The notes beneath the pieces were generated by a model. It was not told where the DNA came from and did no database searches. It saw only the letters and a program-made list of their open reading frames with translations. From NCBI RefSeq assembly GCF_000378985.1, contig NZ_KB905370.1, positions 496,001-560,000 on the forward strand: a stretch of 64,000 bases of DNA. Direction: 5' to 3'. Shown piece by piece: positions 53,001 to 60,758 of this stretch. This DNA comes from Ensifer sp. BR816. Its GTDB lineage: Bacteria > Pseudomonadota > Alphaproteobacteria > Rhizobiales > Rhizobiaceae. The translations under genes and the position numbers were made by a program. Positions within the stretch are counted from its first letter, which is position 1. Every line of letters starts with the position of its first letter.

Positions 53001-53799
53001 CGGGCTGACCTTCGGCCTGCACACGCGCCTGGACGAGACGATCGCCCATGTGACGAGCCGCATCAAGGCTGGCAACCTCTATGTCAACCGCAACGTCATC
53101 GGCGCGGTGGTGGGCGTGCAGCCCTTCGGCGGCCGCGGCCTTTCGGGCACAGGCCCCAAGGCGGGCGGACCGCTCTATCTCGGCCGGCTGGTGACGACCG
53201 CACCGGTGCCGCCGCAGCACAGCTCCGTGCATACCGACCCGACGCTTCTCGATTTCGCCAATTGGCTCGACGGTCGGGGCGCGACGGCCGAAGCGGAAGC
53301 GGCTCGCAATGCCGGCAGCAGCTCGGCGCTGGGAATGTATCTGGAGCTCCCGGGCCCGGTCGGCGAGCGCAACCTCTATGCGCTCCATCCGCGCGGCCGC
53401 CTCCTCCTTGTACCGGCGAGCGAGAGCGGCCTTTACCACCAGCTCGCCGCCGCGCTCGCAACCGGCAACAGCGCCGTTATCGACGCCGCCTCCGGCCTGC
53501 AAGCCTCGCTGAAAAGCCTGCCGCACAGCGTCGCGCTGCGCGTCTCCTGGTCAAAGGACTGGGCCGCCGACGGCCCCTTTGCCGGGGCACTCGTCGAGGG
53601 CGATGCCGAACGCATCCGCGAGGTCAACAAGGCGATCGCAGCGCTGCCCGGTCCGCTCCTCCTGGTTCAGGCCGCCTCGAGCGAGGAGATCGCCCGCAAT
53701 CCGGACGCCTATTGCCTGAACTGGCTGGTCGAGGAGGTTTCCACCTCGATCAACACGGCCGCGGCCGGCGGCAATGCCAGCCTGATGGCAATCGGCTGA
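50092..53799 (+). CDS. putA: Bifunctional proline dehydrogenase / delta-1-pyrroline-5-carboxylate dehydrogenase
   Basis: Oxidises proline to glutamate in two steps on one 1235-residue polypeptide at the inner membrane face. The FAD-dependent proline dehydrogenase barrel spans ~110-480; RLVKGAYWDAEIKRAQ (~369) and CLHGMGEPLYEEVVG are diagnostic. The P5C dehydrogenase domain follows, with ETGGQNAMIVDSS (catalytic Glu ~812) and DSAGQRCSALRVLCLQ (nucleophile Cys ~843). A C-terminal ~200 residue region resembles the extra ALDH-like tail of long PutAs. The ~47-residue ribbon-helix-helix repressor domain of E. coli PutA is absent, so regulation must be by another protein. Start has GGAGG upstream. 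Confidence 0.96.
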   Translation: MSQTQLQKPSITPDAGHAPFADFAPPIRIQSTLRQAITAAYRRPETECLPPLVEAATLTRETRDAAARTARKLVEALRAKHKGSGVEGLVQEYSLSSQEGVALMCLAEALLRIPDTATRDALIRDKIADGNWKSHLGGGRSLFVNAATWGLVVTGKLTATVNDRSLAAALTRLISRCGEPVIRRGVDMAMRMMGEQFVTGETIDEALRRSRALEQKGFRYSYDMLGEAATTAADAERYYRDYERAIHAIGKASAGRGIYEGPGISIKLSALHPRYVRAQASRVMGELLPKVKALALLAKRYDIGLNIDAEEADRLELSLDLLEELCLDADLAGWNGMGFVVQAYGKRCPFVLDFVIDLARRAGRRIMVRLVKGAYWDAEIKRAQLDGLEDFPVFTRKIHTDVSYLACARKLLSATDVVFPQFATHNAQSLAAIYHMAGKDFQVGKYEFQCLHGMGEPLYEEVVGQENLDRPCRIYAPVGTHETLLAYLVRRLLENGANSSFVHRIADPGVSIDELVADPVEIVRAMPVVGSKHEKIALPAELFGAARTNSAGLDLSNEAILADLTEMLKASATIAWAAAPQLATGVADGETRPVVNPGDHRDRVGSVTETSEEDARRAARLAADAASNWAAVSPAERSACLDRAAELMQARMPTLLGLIIREAGKSLPNAIAEVREAIDFLRYYADQTRRTLGPGHRALGPVVCISPWNFPLAIFTGQIAAALVAGNPVLAKPAEETPLIAAEAVRILHEAGVPAGALQFLPGDGRVGAALVAASETSGVMFTGSTEVARLIQTQLADRLSAAGRPIPLIAETGGQNAMIVDSSALAEQVVGDVIASAFDSAGQRCSALRVLCLQEDIADRTLAMLKGALHELNIGRADRLSVDVGPVITAEAKEIIDKHIERMRGLGRKVEQIGLAAETEKGTFVPPTIIELEKLADLTREVFGPVLHVIRYRRDKLDRLIDDINATGYGLTFGLHTRLDETIAHVTSRIKAGNLYVNRNVIGAVVGVQPFGGRGLSGTGPKAGGPLYLGRLVTTAPVPPQHSSVHTDPTLLDFANWLDGRGATAEAEAARNAGSSSALGMYLELPGPVGERNLYALHPRGRLLLVPASESGLYHQLAAALATGNSAVIDAASGLQASLKSLPHSVALRVSWSKDWAADGPFAGALVEGDAERIREVNKAIAALPGPLLLVQAASSEEIARNPDAYCLNWLVEEVSTSINTAAAGGNASLMAIG

Positions 53800-53825
53800 G
53801 TGCGAGGAGTCCACTCGATCTTGCC

Positions 53826-53990
53826 CCTCTCCTCGGGTTTAACCCAGGACTCACCCTCTCCCCGTTTTGACGAGGAGAGGGTACGTGCCCCATATGAATC
53901 TCTCATTCTCAGCAAGCCCAAGAGAGGCAAGGCGCCGCCGATGGTCCCTTCTCCCCGCATGCGGGGAGAAGGTACCGGCAGGCGGATGAG
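53826..53990. repeat. Intergenic palindromic repeat cluster after putA
   Basis: In the 272-base gap after putA. CCCTCTCC (53854-53861) pairs with GGAGAGGG (53874-53881), and a perfect 26-base palindrome occupies 53947-53972 (arms CCTTCTCCCCGCA/TGCGGGGAGAAGG), followed by GGTACCGGCAGGCGGATGAG. I recognise the second unit, CTTCTCCCCGC..GCGGGGAGAAGG with a GGCAGGCGGATGAGGGG tail, as a common Rhizobiales intergenic repeat. No gene seen. Confidence 0.75.
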
Positions 53991-54071
53991 GGGCTGCCCA
54001 TCGCGCTTCGAACTTTGCTAGCGCACCCTCCCCCATTCCGCTATCACCGCTCGAAAAACCGGACGAAGCGG

Positions 54072-54656
54072 ATGTTCACCCTCCAGCGCATCGAAACTGC
54101 CACACAGGAAATCAAGAAGAGCCGCTTCCTGGCGATCGCCGGTCCGATCGACGACGAGCAATCGGCAAAGGCCTTTCTCGCCGCCCATTCCGATCCGACC
54201 GCCAATCACAATTGCTGGGCCTGGCGCGTCGGCCAGACCTATCGTTTCAACGACGATGGCGAGCCGAGCGGCACGGCGGGCAAGCCGATCCTTGCGGCGA
54301 TCGACGGCCAGTCGCTCGCCGGCGTCGCGGTCGTCGTTACGCGCTGGTTCGGCGGTGTGTTGCTTGGCAGCGGCGGTCTGATCCGCGCCTATGGCGGCAC
54401 CGCCGCGCTCTGCCTCAGGGCGGCGGAAAAGGTCGAGTTGGTCGAGAGGCTGCGTGCCACGGTCTCCTGCGACTTCGCCGATCTGGCTATCCTCAAGGCG
54501 CGGCTCACCGCCCGCGGCGTCGTGATCGCCAGCGAGCGGTTTACCGACACGGGTGCGGTCCTGGAGATCGAACTGCGGAAGGAGGAGGAGGAAGCGACGC
54601 TCGCGTTGGTGAGCGATCTCAGCCGCGGCAGGGCAATCATAGCGCTCGAGAACTGA
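54072..54656 (+). CDS. IMPACT/YigZ family protein
   Basis: A 194-residue cytosolic protein. The UPF0029 N-terminal domain (~1-110) has KKSRFLAIAGPI, NHNCWAWRVGQTYRFNDDGEPSGTAGKPIL and VVVTRWFGGVLLGSGGLIRAYGG, all family hallmarks. The C-terminal part is the DUF1949-like domain. Members are related to translation regulators (IMPACT) and bacterial YigZ; the bacterial role is unclear. Start at 54072 (MFTLQRIET) excludes the arginine-rich upstream residues. Confidence 0.88.
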   Translation: MFTLQRIETATQEIKKSRFLAIAGPIDDEQSAKAFLAAHSDPTANHNCWAWRVGQTYRFNDDGEPSGTAGKPILAAIDGQSLAGVAVVVTRWFGGVLLGSGGLIRAYGGTAALCLRAAEKVELVERLRATVSCDFADLAILKARLTARGVVIASERFTDTGAVLEIELRKEEEEATLALVSDLSRGRAIIALEN

Positions 54657-54670
54657 TCGCCCTTTTCCTA

Positions 54671-54774
54671 CTGCATGTCTCCTTGAATCGACCTCGATTC
54701 AAGGACAAAGACATGCAGCAACTCAAAGTGCTACAGCGACCTTTGCGCGTCTGACAAGACGCGCGGCGCTGTAG
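54671..54774 (+). repeat. RIME1-type repeat (copy B)
   Basis: CTGCATGTCTCCTTGAATCG...CGATTCAAGGACAAAGACATGCAG hairpin, then CTACAGCGAC/..GCGCTGTAG hairpin. It starts 14 bases after the previous stop and is in opposite orientation to copy C at 56351-56454; the two bracket the next two genes. Confidence 0.92.
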
Positions 54775-54854
54775 GTCTCATAATCATCATACAAATGATC
54801 GATAAAACATGCGTGGCGCCGCCACGACGATAGCGTGATCGAGGAGACCTGCGG

Positions 54855-55841
54855 ATGAAAACGAGAACTTTGGGACGGACAGGCGCAGCAATTTCGGAGA
54901 TCGGCTTCGGCGCCTGGCAAATTGGCGGCTCCTGGGGCGATGTCAGCGAGGAGGACGGCAAGCGCGCCCTGCACGCCGCGCTCGACAACGGCGTCACCTT
55001 CATCGACACGGCCGATGTCTATGGCGACGGGCGTTCGGAAAAGATCATCGCCGCGGTGCTGAAAGAAAGAGGCGGGGAGAAGCCGTTCGTCGCGACCAAG
55101 GCGGGGCGCCGGCTCAATCCGCATGTCGCCGACGGCTACACGGGCGCCAATATCGAAGCCTTCATCGACCGGAGCCTCACGAATCTCGGCGTCGAGACGC
55201 TCGGCCTGGTCCAGCTTCACTGCCCGCCGACCGACGTCTACTATCGTCCGGATCTTTTCGGCGCGCTCGACAATCTCGTGGTCAAGGGCAAGATCCGCTA
55301 CTACGGCGTCTCGGTCGAAAGGGTCGAGGAGGCCCTGAAGGCGATCGAGTATCCGGGCGTCGCCACGATCCAGATCATCTACAACATCTTTCGGCAGCGG
55401 CCGCACGATCTCTTCTTCGCCGAGGCGAGGAAGAAGAATGTCGGCATCATCGTGCGCGTACCGCTCGCCTCCGGCCTGCTTTCGGGCAAGATCGGCAGGG
55501 ATACGGTCTTCGCGGCAGACGACCACCGCAACTTCAACCGTCACGGCGAAGCCTTCGACGTCGGAGAGACCTTCGCCGGCGTGCCCTTCGAGGCGGCGCT
55601 GGAAGCGGTGGAACAGATGCGCAACCTGGTCCCGGCCGATGTGCCGATGGCGCAATTCGCGCTCCGCTGGATCCTCGCGCAGGAGGCTGTCTCCGTCGTC
55701 ATTCCCGGCGCCCGCAACGCGGCTCAGGCGCAATCCAATGCGGCCGCCAGCGCGCTTGCCCCGATTGACGGAGCGGCCATGGAGGCGATCGCCGCGCTTT
55801 ACGAGCGGCTGATCAAGGTCCATGTTCATCAGAGATGGTAA
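54855..55841 (+). CDS. Aldo/keto reductase
   Basis: A 328-residue NADPH-dependent oxidoreductase of the AKR superfamily (TIM barrel). Catalytic tetrad: Asp in FIDTADVYGDGRSEK with its Tyr, Lys in FVATKAGRR, and His in LVQLHCPPTDVYY. Cofactor phosphate region at VVIPGARNAAQAQSN near the C-terminus. Subfamily resembles L-glyceraldehyde/YdbC-type reductases that act on aldehydes; substrate not assignable. GGAG lies upstream of the ATG. Bracketed with the next gene by inverted RIME copies. Confidence 0.9.
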   Translation: MKTRTLGRTGAAISEIGFGAWQIGGSWGDVSEEDGKRALHAALDNGVTFIDTADVYGDGRSEKIIAAVLKERGGEKPFVATKAGRRLNPHVADGYTGANIEAFIDRSLTNLGVETLGLVQLHCPPTDVYYRPDLFGALDNLVVKGKIRYYGVSVERVEEALKAIEYPGVATIQIIYNIFRQRPHDLFFAEARKKNVGIIVRVPLASGLLSGKIGRDTVFAADDHRNFNRHGEAFDVGETFAGVPFEAALEAVEQMRNLVPADVPMAQFALRWILAQEAVSVVIPGARNAAQAQSNAAASALAPIDGAAMEAIAALYERLIKVHVHQRW

Positions 55842-55884
55842 GGGCTGCGACGGCGCTTGCCTAACGGCCGGACAAGGCAAGCCA

Positions 55885-56316
55885 ATGATGAGCGAAGCAT
55901 TCGATCTCGAGCGTTTCGTCGCGGCACAGCAAGGCGTCTACGAGACCGCGCTGGCGGAGCTTCGCGCCGGCGCCAAGCGGACCCACTGGATGTGGTTCGT
56001 CTTCCCGCAGATCCGCAGCCTCGGCCATTCGTCGATGGCACAATACTATGCACTGGCGGATATAGACGAGGCGCGGGCCTATCTCACACACCCGCTTCTC
56101 GGCCGGCGCCTTGTCGAATGCACGGAAGCCGTGAATGCTGTCAGGGGGTGCAGCGCACTGGAAATCTTCGGTCGGCCGGACGATCTCAAGTTCCGCTCGT
56201 CGATGACGCTCTTCGCGACCGCCGACCCGACTATCGCCGCCTTCAAGGAAGCGCTCGACCGCTATTACGATGGCACCAGGGATCCTCGAACGACGGAAAT
56301 TCTCGGCAGGACGTGA
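55885..56316 (+). CDS. DUF1810 family protein
   Basis: A 143-residue protein of the DUF1810 (calpastatin-like named) family. Typical strings: FDLERFVAAQQGVYETALAEL, GAKRTHWMWFVFPQI, GHSSMAQYYALADIDEARAYL, HPLLGRRLVECT and FGRPDDLKFRSSMTLFA. The Trp-rich WMWFVFPQ motif identifies it. Function unknown; some homologues contain NADAR-like folds acting on ADP-ribose-type ligands. ATG at 55885 or 55888 equally possible, with AAGG upstream. Confidence 0.87.
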   Translation: MMSEAFDLERFVAAQQGVYETALAELRAGAKRTHWMWFVFPQIRSLGHSSMAQYYALADIDEARAYLTHPLLGRRLVECTEAVNAVRGCSALEIFGRPDDLKFRSSMTLFATADPTIAAFKEALDRYYDGTRDPRTTEILGRT

Positions 56317-56350
56317 ACACCGACCAGCCTCAAAGCGATGCGACCGGCAA

Positions 56351-56454
56351 CCACAGCGCCGTGCGTCTTATCAGACGCACAAAGGACGCTGTAGCACTTT
56401 AAATTGCTGCATGTTTTTGTCCTTAAATCGGCTACGATTTAAGGACACATGCAG
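56351..56454 (-). repeat. RIME1-type repeat (copy C)
   Basis: Minus-strand copy of the same element as 8924 and 54671: CTGCATGTGTCCTTAAATCG / CGATTTAAGGACAAAAACATGCAG hairpin, then CTACAGCGTCCTTTG..GTGCGTCT/AGACGCAC..GCGCTGTGG. Its outer end contains the stop codon of the small gene at 56439-56537. Confidence 0.92.
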
Positions 56455-56537
56455 TAGGTGATGAACAACATCAGAAGGGCGCAGGCCGTCAGGGCGACGA
56501 TGATCAGCATCAGCTCCTTCATCATGTAGCGATACAC
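56439..56537 (-). CDS. Small hydrophobic membrane protein (about 32 residues)
   Basis: Minus-strand reading frame GTG TAT CGC TAC ATG ATG AAG GAG..., giving MYRYMMKELMLIIVALTACA followed by LLMLFITYCMCP. It has a basic/aromatic N-terminus, one predicted membrane helix (~9-28) and a Cys-containing tail. A near-perfect ribosome site AGGAGG (56550-56545) is 7 bases before the GTG; ATG at 56525 is the alternative start (28 residues). The TAA stop and last codons lie inside the RIME1 element, whose hairpin follows. I do not recognise a family. Strong Shine-Dalgarno plus single helix make it a credible gene despite its size. Confidence 0.6.
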   Translation of the reverse strand: MYRYMMKELMLIIVALTACALLMLFITYCMCP

Positions 56538-56732
56538 TCAGGCCCCTCCTTTCAACGGCTTACCAACGGGAATCATGTGGGAATCCGCAGCAGCGGTTTT
56601 GAGACGCGCCCGATGCACAACATCGTGTACGCGCGAAAATGGAAACGGGGTCTGCCGCAAACGTGCCTCAGTGCACCGTTAGGTTCGAGAGCAGTCGCCC
56701 CACGACAGACAAGCGTTGCAAGGAGTTCGCTC

Positions 56733-57410
56733 ATGGTCGTCAGGTTGATCGCCCAGACCGTTATCTGGTTCGGGATCATGGGAGCCGTACTCTTCGCCTC
56801 GGCCGGAACCTTCGCCTGGCCGGCCGCATGGATCTACCTCGCCATCATGCTGGCACTTTCGCTCGTCACCGGGCTGCTGCTTGCCTGGCACGATCCGGCG
56901 CTGCTCAAGGAGCGATTGGCCGCACCGATCCAGAAGGATCAGCCCAAGGCCGACAAGGTGCTCCTTGCCGTACTTCTGCCGTTCCTGTTCCTCGCCTTCG
57001 CCTTCATGGCGCTCGATGCAGCACGATTCAAATGGTCGGCGGTGCCGCCATGGGTGCAGGCTGCGGGGGCGCTGCTGCTGGTGCTATCCATCGGCTTCAG
57101 CTACCGGGTCATGCGCGAAAACAGCTTCGCCGCACCCGTCGTGAAGGTGCAGAGCGAGCGGGGACAAAGAGTGGTCACCACCGGGCCCTATCGCTATGTC
57201 CGCCATCCGCTCTACAGCGGCAGCCTGCTCTTCGTCGCCGGCACATCGCTGCTGCTCGGTTCCTGGTGGGGTCTCCTCGCCGCGCTGGGGCTTGCGGCCC
57301 TGCTCGCCATCCGCATCGGCATCGAGGAAAAGGCGCTGCGCGCCGGCCTTGCGGACTACGACGCCTATGCGGAACGGGTGCGCTATCGGCTCGTTCCGTT
57401 GGTGTGGTGA
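56733..57410 (+). CDS. Isoprenylcysteine carboxyl methyltransferase-family membrane protein
   Basis: A 225-residue membrane protein with about five spans. The ICMT/PEMT-type S-adenosylmethionine site is near the C-terminus: RGQRVVTTGPYRYVRHPLYS (~150-169) followed by a hydrophobic hairpin and the IGIEEKALRAGLADYDAYAERVRYRLVP motif with the paired Glu residues. Bacteria lack prenylated CaaX proteins, so the natural substrate is unknown (lipid or small-molecule methylation). Start at 56733 with AAGGAG 7 bases upstream; 52 in-frame residues further upstream are not credible. Confidence 0.85.
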   Translation: MVVRLIAQTVIWFGIMGAVLFASAGTFAWPAAWIYLAIMLALSLVTGLLLAWHDPALLKERLAAPIQKDQPKADKVLLAVLLPFLFLAFAFMALDAARFKWSAVPPWVQAAGALLLVLSIGFSYRVMRENSFAAPVVKVQSERGQRVVTTGPYRYVRHPLYSGSLLFVAGTSLLLGSWWGLLAALGLAALLAIRIGIEEKALRAGLADYDAYAERVRYRLVPLVW

Positions 57411-57527
57411 CTGCCGTCGAAGGCGGTAGCGCCGCCTTTGCCGGATCCATTCGCCGTTGACTCCGCAGACGATCAGAGCAGAATAAAATCATCCCTGCGT
57501 CACTGCTCAAACAGAAGGACGCCTACG

Positions 57528-57998
57528 ATGACGATTGCAAAGAAACTCCAGCACTATATCGAGACAGAGGGCATCGACTACGACACCGTCCCTCATCATC
57601 GCACCGCCACGACCAGCCAGACGGCCGAGGCAGCCCACGTTCCGGGCAACCGGCTGGCCAAATCCGTGGTCGTGCACCACGAGATGGGCTATGTGCTCGC
57701 CGTCGTGCCGGCCACGCACCGGGTCGAGCTCTCGACACTGCAGGATGTCATGAACCGGCGCCTGGGCCTCGCCTCCGAGGAGGAGGTCAGCACGCTCTTT
57801 GCCGATTGCGAGATCGGCGCCGTGCCGCCCATCGGGTCGGCCTATGGCGTGCCGGTCATCCTCGACGAGAGCCTCGACAAGGCCAACGATGTCTATTTCG
57901 AGGGCGGCGACCACAGGACCCTGGTGCATATGAGCGGCACGAGTTTCCGCAACCTGACGAGGGACGCCCAGGTGGCCCGCTTCAGCCATCCCGGCTGA
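57528..57998 (+). CDS. YbaK/prolyl-tRNA deacylase-associated domain protein
   Basis: A 156-residue stand-alone editing-domain protein. Family strings: TIAKKLQHYIETEGIDYDTVPH, NRLAKSVVVHHEMGYVLAVVPATHRVEL with the catalytic-type Lys, DCEIGAVPPIGSAYGVPVILDES (the GxxxPxG loop). Such proteins hydrolyse mischarged aminoacyl-tRNA (Ala/Cys-tRNA-Pro and others); specificity unknown. AAGGA precedes the ATG at 57528. Confidence 0.87.
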   Translation: MTIAKKLQHYIETEGIDYDTVPHHRTATTSQTAEAAHVPGNRLAKSVVVHHEMGYVLAVVPATHRVELSTLQDVMNRRLGLASEEEVSTLFADCEIGAVPPIGSAYGVPVILDESLDKANDVYFEGGDHRTLVHMSGTSFRNLTRDAQVARFSHPG

Positions 57999-58582
57999 GT
58001 GACGCAGATGCCTCACTGATGGGCCGAACGGTTCTTGCATGCATGGCGCGCCGCGATCTGCGCGGGCATTCAGCGTATGCGCAGTTCCCGACGCGACGCA
58101 TGGACCGAGTTCGCTGCAAGGATGGAACACAGCACATCGAAGTGCTGCGATGAACCCTATGCATCCGCAAAAAAGCGGAAGGCGCTGTTAAAAGCGGAAG
58201 CGCTTGCGTGGACTTGCAAGCCTATCTGCATCACCATAGTGCAACCCTCGATATTCCGGCGATAAAATTCTAAAATTTTCAACACAATTTCATTCAGTTA
58301 CGGGATAAATTTCTTCTCCTGCATTTCCGAATTCCCATAAAATACTTCACAAGCCGGGCCGCAAATCTTCCCGTGGCAAAACAGACCCCCTCTGCCTCGG
58401 CCGGCGCATTGCCCCTATTTGGGGAAACGTCGGAATCTTTTCCCCTGAAGTCGCAACCGATAGGCCTCACGCTGGGCAATACGGCCATTAGCAAGGTGCG
58501 CACCGACCTGATCCCAAAATCAGGAAATGCCCTCCTACAAGAAGCCGGGCGCACGGGGCGACTACAAATGGAGGCATCGCGG
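57999..58582. other. 584-base region without a convincing gene
   Basis: Between the YbaK-like gene and the BCCT transporter. The frame of the transporter is open back to 58373, but the residues (ASAGALPLFGETSESFPLKS and so on) look non-coding and no ribosome site supports them. AAAAGCGGAA-type repeats lie at 58168-58203, and an AT-rich stretch occupies 58258-58350, which may hold the transporter's promoter. No tRNA, terminator with T-run or known RNA family recognised. Confidence 0.5.
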
Positions 58583-60142
58583 ATGTCAACGACGCAAGTG
58601 CGGGGCATCGACCCCGGCGTTTTCCTGCCTGCAATCGTCATTGCCGGCGGATTTGTCCTGTGGGGCGTCGTCGCGCCCGACAGCCTGTCAAGTGTAGCTG
58701 GTACCGTTCTCAACGGTGTTATCCGGAGCTTCGGATGGAGCTTCGTCGTCTCGACCGCATTTTTCCTCATCTTCGCGATCTTCCTGGCGATCAGCCGCTT
58801 CGGCCGGATCAAGCTCGGACATGACGACGAGCGGCCCGAGTTCTCCACCGTCTCGTGGGTCTGTATGATGTTCAGCGTCGGCATGGGCATCGGTTTGATG
58901 TTCTGGGGGGTTGCCGAACCCATCTTCCATTTCGGCGCTCCGCCGCACGGCATGGCCGAGCCGCAGAGCAAGGAAGCGGCGCTGGTTGCCATGCAGTACG
59001 CCTATTTCCACTGGGCGCTGCATCCATGGGCCATCTATGCCGTCGTCGGTCTGTCGCTCGCCTATTTCAGCTATCGCCGCGATCTGCCGACCCTGGTCTC
59101 CAGCGCCTTCCACCCGCTCCTCGGCGACAAGATCCACGGTCCGATCGGCCGCGCCATCGACGTGCTGGCGATCAGCGCCACCCTGTTCGGCACGGCGACC
59201 TCGCTCGGCCTCGGCGCACAGCAGATCAACAGCGGCATGAACTTCCTCTGGAACACCGGCGAGACGCCGGCCATCGCCCTGGCGATCATCGCGGCGCTCA
59301 CACTCGCCTTCATCCTGTCGGCCGTGTCCGGCGTCGGCAAAGGCATCCAGTTCCTGAGCAACATGAACATGGCCGTCGCCGTGCTCCTGCTGCTCTTCCT
59401 GGCGATCGCCGGCCCGACGGTGTTCATCTTCGATACGCTGATCGAGTCTCTCGGCTATTATCTCAGCGACCTCGTCTCCATGTCCTTCCGCACCGCCGCC
59501 TTCAGCGACGGCAAGTGGCTGGGCAGCTGGACGATCTTCTATTGGGCCTGGTGGATTTCCTGGGCGCCGTTCGTCGGCGTTTTCATCGCCCGCATCTCCC
59601 GTGGCCGCACCATCCGCGAGTTCGTGATCGGTGTGCTGGTCATCCCGAGCGCGGTCACGTTCGTCTGGTTCACGATCATGGGCGGCACCGCTCTGCATTC
59701 CGAACTGATGGGCGCCGGCGGTCTGGTCGAAGCGGTCAACGACAAGGGAGCGCCGGTCTCGCTGTTCTCGCTCCTGTCGCAATATCCAGCGACAACGCTG
59801 ACCTCGACCGTGGCGATGTTCCTGGTGGCGATCTTCTTCGTCTCCGGCGCCGATGCGGCCTCGGTCGTCATGGGCATGCTGTCGTCGCGCGGCACCGTGC
59901 ATCCGCCGGCCGGCGTCGTCATGCTGTGGGGGCTGCTTGCCGCCGCCTCCGCCTGCGTGCTGCTCGTCATGGGCGGCCTCGGCGGCCTTCAGACGGCGTC
60001 GATCATCGCCGCCGCGCCGTTCCTGATCGTGATGGTCGGCCTATGCGCTTCGCTCTGGGTCGGCCTGCTGGACGACATCGAAGTGCACGGGCATTTCGAT
60101 GAGCTCGAGCCGAAATTGAAGACGGCGGAGGCCGACGGCTGA
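58583..60142 (+). CDS. BCCT family betaine/choline/carnitine transporter
   Basis: A 519-residue secondary transporter with twelve spans, for quaternary ammonium compounds such as glycine betaine. Diagnostic sequence: VGMGIGLMFWGVAEPIFHFG (~95-114) with the glycine-rich helix, YYLSDLVSMSFRTAAFSDGKW, and the aromatic box-type stretch GSWTIFYWAWWISWAPFVGVFIARISRGRTIREF (Trp-rich TM8). It lacks the long cytoplasmic C-tail of osmosensing BetT/BetS proteins, so it may be for nutrient uptake, not osmotic control. Start at 58583 (MSTTQVRGIDPGVF) with GGAGG 8 bases upstream. Confidence 0.92.
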   Translation: MSTTQVRGIDPGVFLPAIVIAGGFVLWGVVAPDSLSSVAGTVLNGVIRSFGWSFVVSTAFFLIFAIFLAISRFGRIKLGHDDERPEFSTVSWVCMMFSVGMGIGLMFWGVAEPIFHFGAPPHGMAEPQSKEAALVAMQYAYFHWALHPWAIYAVVGLSLAYFSYRRDLPTLVSSAFHPLLGDKIHGPIGRAIDVLAISATLFGTATSLGLGAQQINSGMNFLWNTGETPAIALAIIAALTLAFILSAVSGVGKGIQFLSNMNMAVAVLLLLFLAIAGPTVFIFDTLIESLGYYLSDLVSMSFRTAAFSDGKWLGSWTIFYWAWWISWAPFVGVFIARISRGRTIREFVIGVLVIPSAVTFVWFTIMGGTALHSELMGAGGLVEAVNDKGAPVSLFSLLSQYPATTLTSTVAMFLVAIFFVSGADAASVVMGMLSSRGTVHPPAGVVMLWGLLAAASACVLLVMGGLGGLQTASIIAAAPFLIVMVGLCASLWVGLLDDIEVHGHFDELEPKLKTAEADG

Positions 60143-60390
60143 CCCGTATCCATCCGGCAGCCGAGGAAATCGAGACGCGGCGGCTTGTGCTCGCATCGAG
60201 CAACAGGTCGCCGCAGAATGCCGCGCGCGCCGGCGCGATACCGGCAGCGCCTGGAGCGGCATCAGGCGGAGCGGTCGATCGCACGCGATAGAAGCAGCGT
60301 TATGATCGCTGCGGCGTTGATCCCGTTCATGGTCATTGCAAGGACGCGCCAATCCCCATCCGTAATGCTCTGTTTCGTCGCGAGGCTTAT

Positions 60391-60497
60391 CTAGAGCAAT
60401 TCCAGGAAAAGTGTGTAACGGTTTTCCGTCCGGAATTGCGTAATTTCAAAGAATTGGATCATTTCACCGTTTCAATGAAACGATGAAGTGATCTAGC
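60391..60497. repeat. Rhizobial intergenic palindromic repeat
   Basis: TCTAGAGCAATTCCAGGAAA(AG...) with dyads GCAATTCC/GGAATTGC and GGAAAA/TTTTCC, then GATCATTTCA-(CC)-GTTTC-AAT-GAAAC-(GA)-TGAAGTGATC, closed by TCTAG. The first unit is a repeat I recognise from many Rhizobiales genomes. The 60143-60758 gap holds this, a hairpin at 60592-60615, and otherwise no gene I can support. Confidence 0.7.
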
Positions 60498-60591
60498 GCG
60501 CGGCGTCGCGCGCGCTGCGTGTCTGTCTCTGAATTTCGCAACGTTCCGTTGACGTCCTCCAGGACGCTCGCCGCGCTCCCAATTGTTAACA

Positions 60592-60615
60592 TCACCCCCG
60601 TCTTTGTGGGGGTGA
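60592..60615. other. Stem-loop upstream of the metalloprotease gene
   Basis: TCACCCCC-GTCTTTGT-GGGGGTGA, a perfect 8-base-pair stem, 143 bases before the protease start codon. No T-run follows in either direction. It could be a leader structure or part of a repeat. Confidence 0.5.
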
Positions 60616-60758
60616 CAAATCAAAGGTTGCAATAACATTATTCGCGCCGGGTGACGGGGCTGGCAGGCAGGCGCACGCGACGCGTGTGATGGAAAATTGG
60701 CTAGCTGCAGAACGGTATGGCCGTAACTGCGCACAATCCTCAGAGAGGGAACCTCACG

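Noticed and set aside
49477-53526. A 1349-codon open frame on the minus strand across putA
   Set aside because: It lies entirely antisense to putA, whose dehydrogenase motifs are clear, and its product is Arg/Asp/His-rich low-complexity, the usual mirror of GC-rich coding DNA.
54671-56454. Possible composite transposon bounded by inverted repeats
   Set aside because: The boundaries are RIME1 elements; there is no transposase, and no target-site duplication was seen.
58373-58582. N-terminal extension of the BCCT transporter
   Set aside because: The residues do not resemble a transporter tail, and GGAGG sits correctly before the ATG at 58583.
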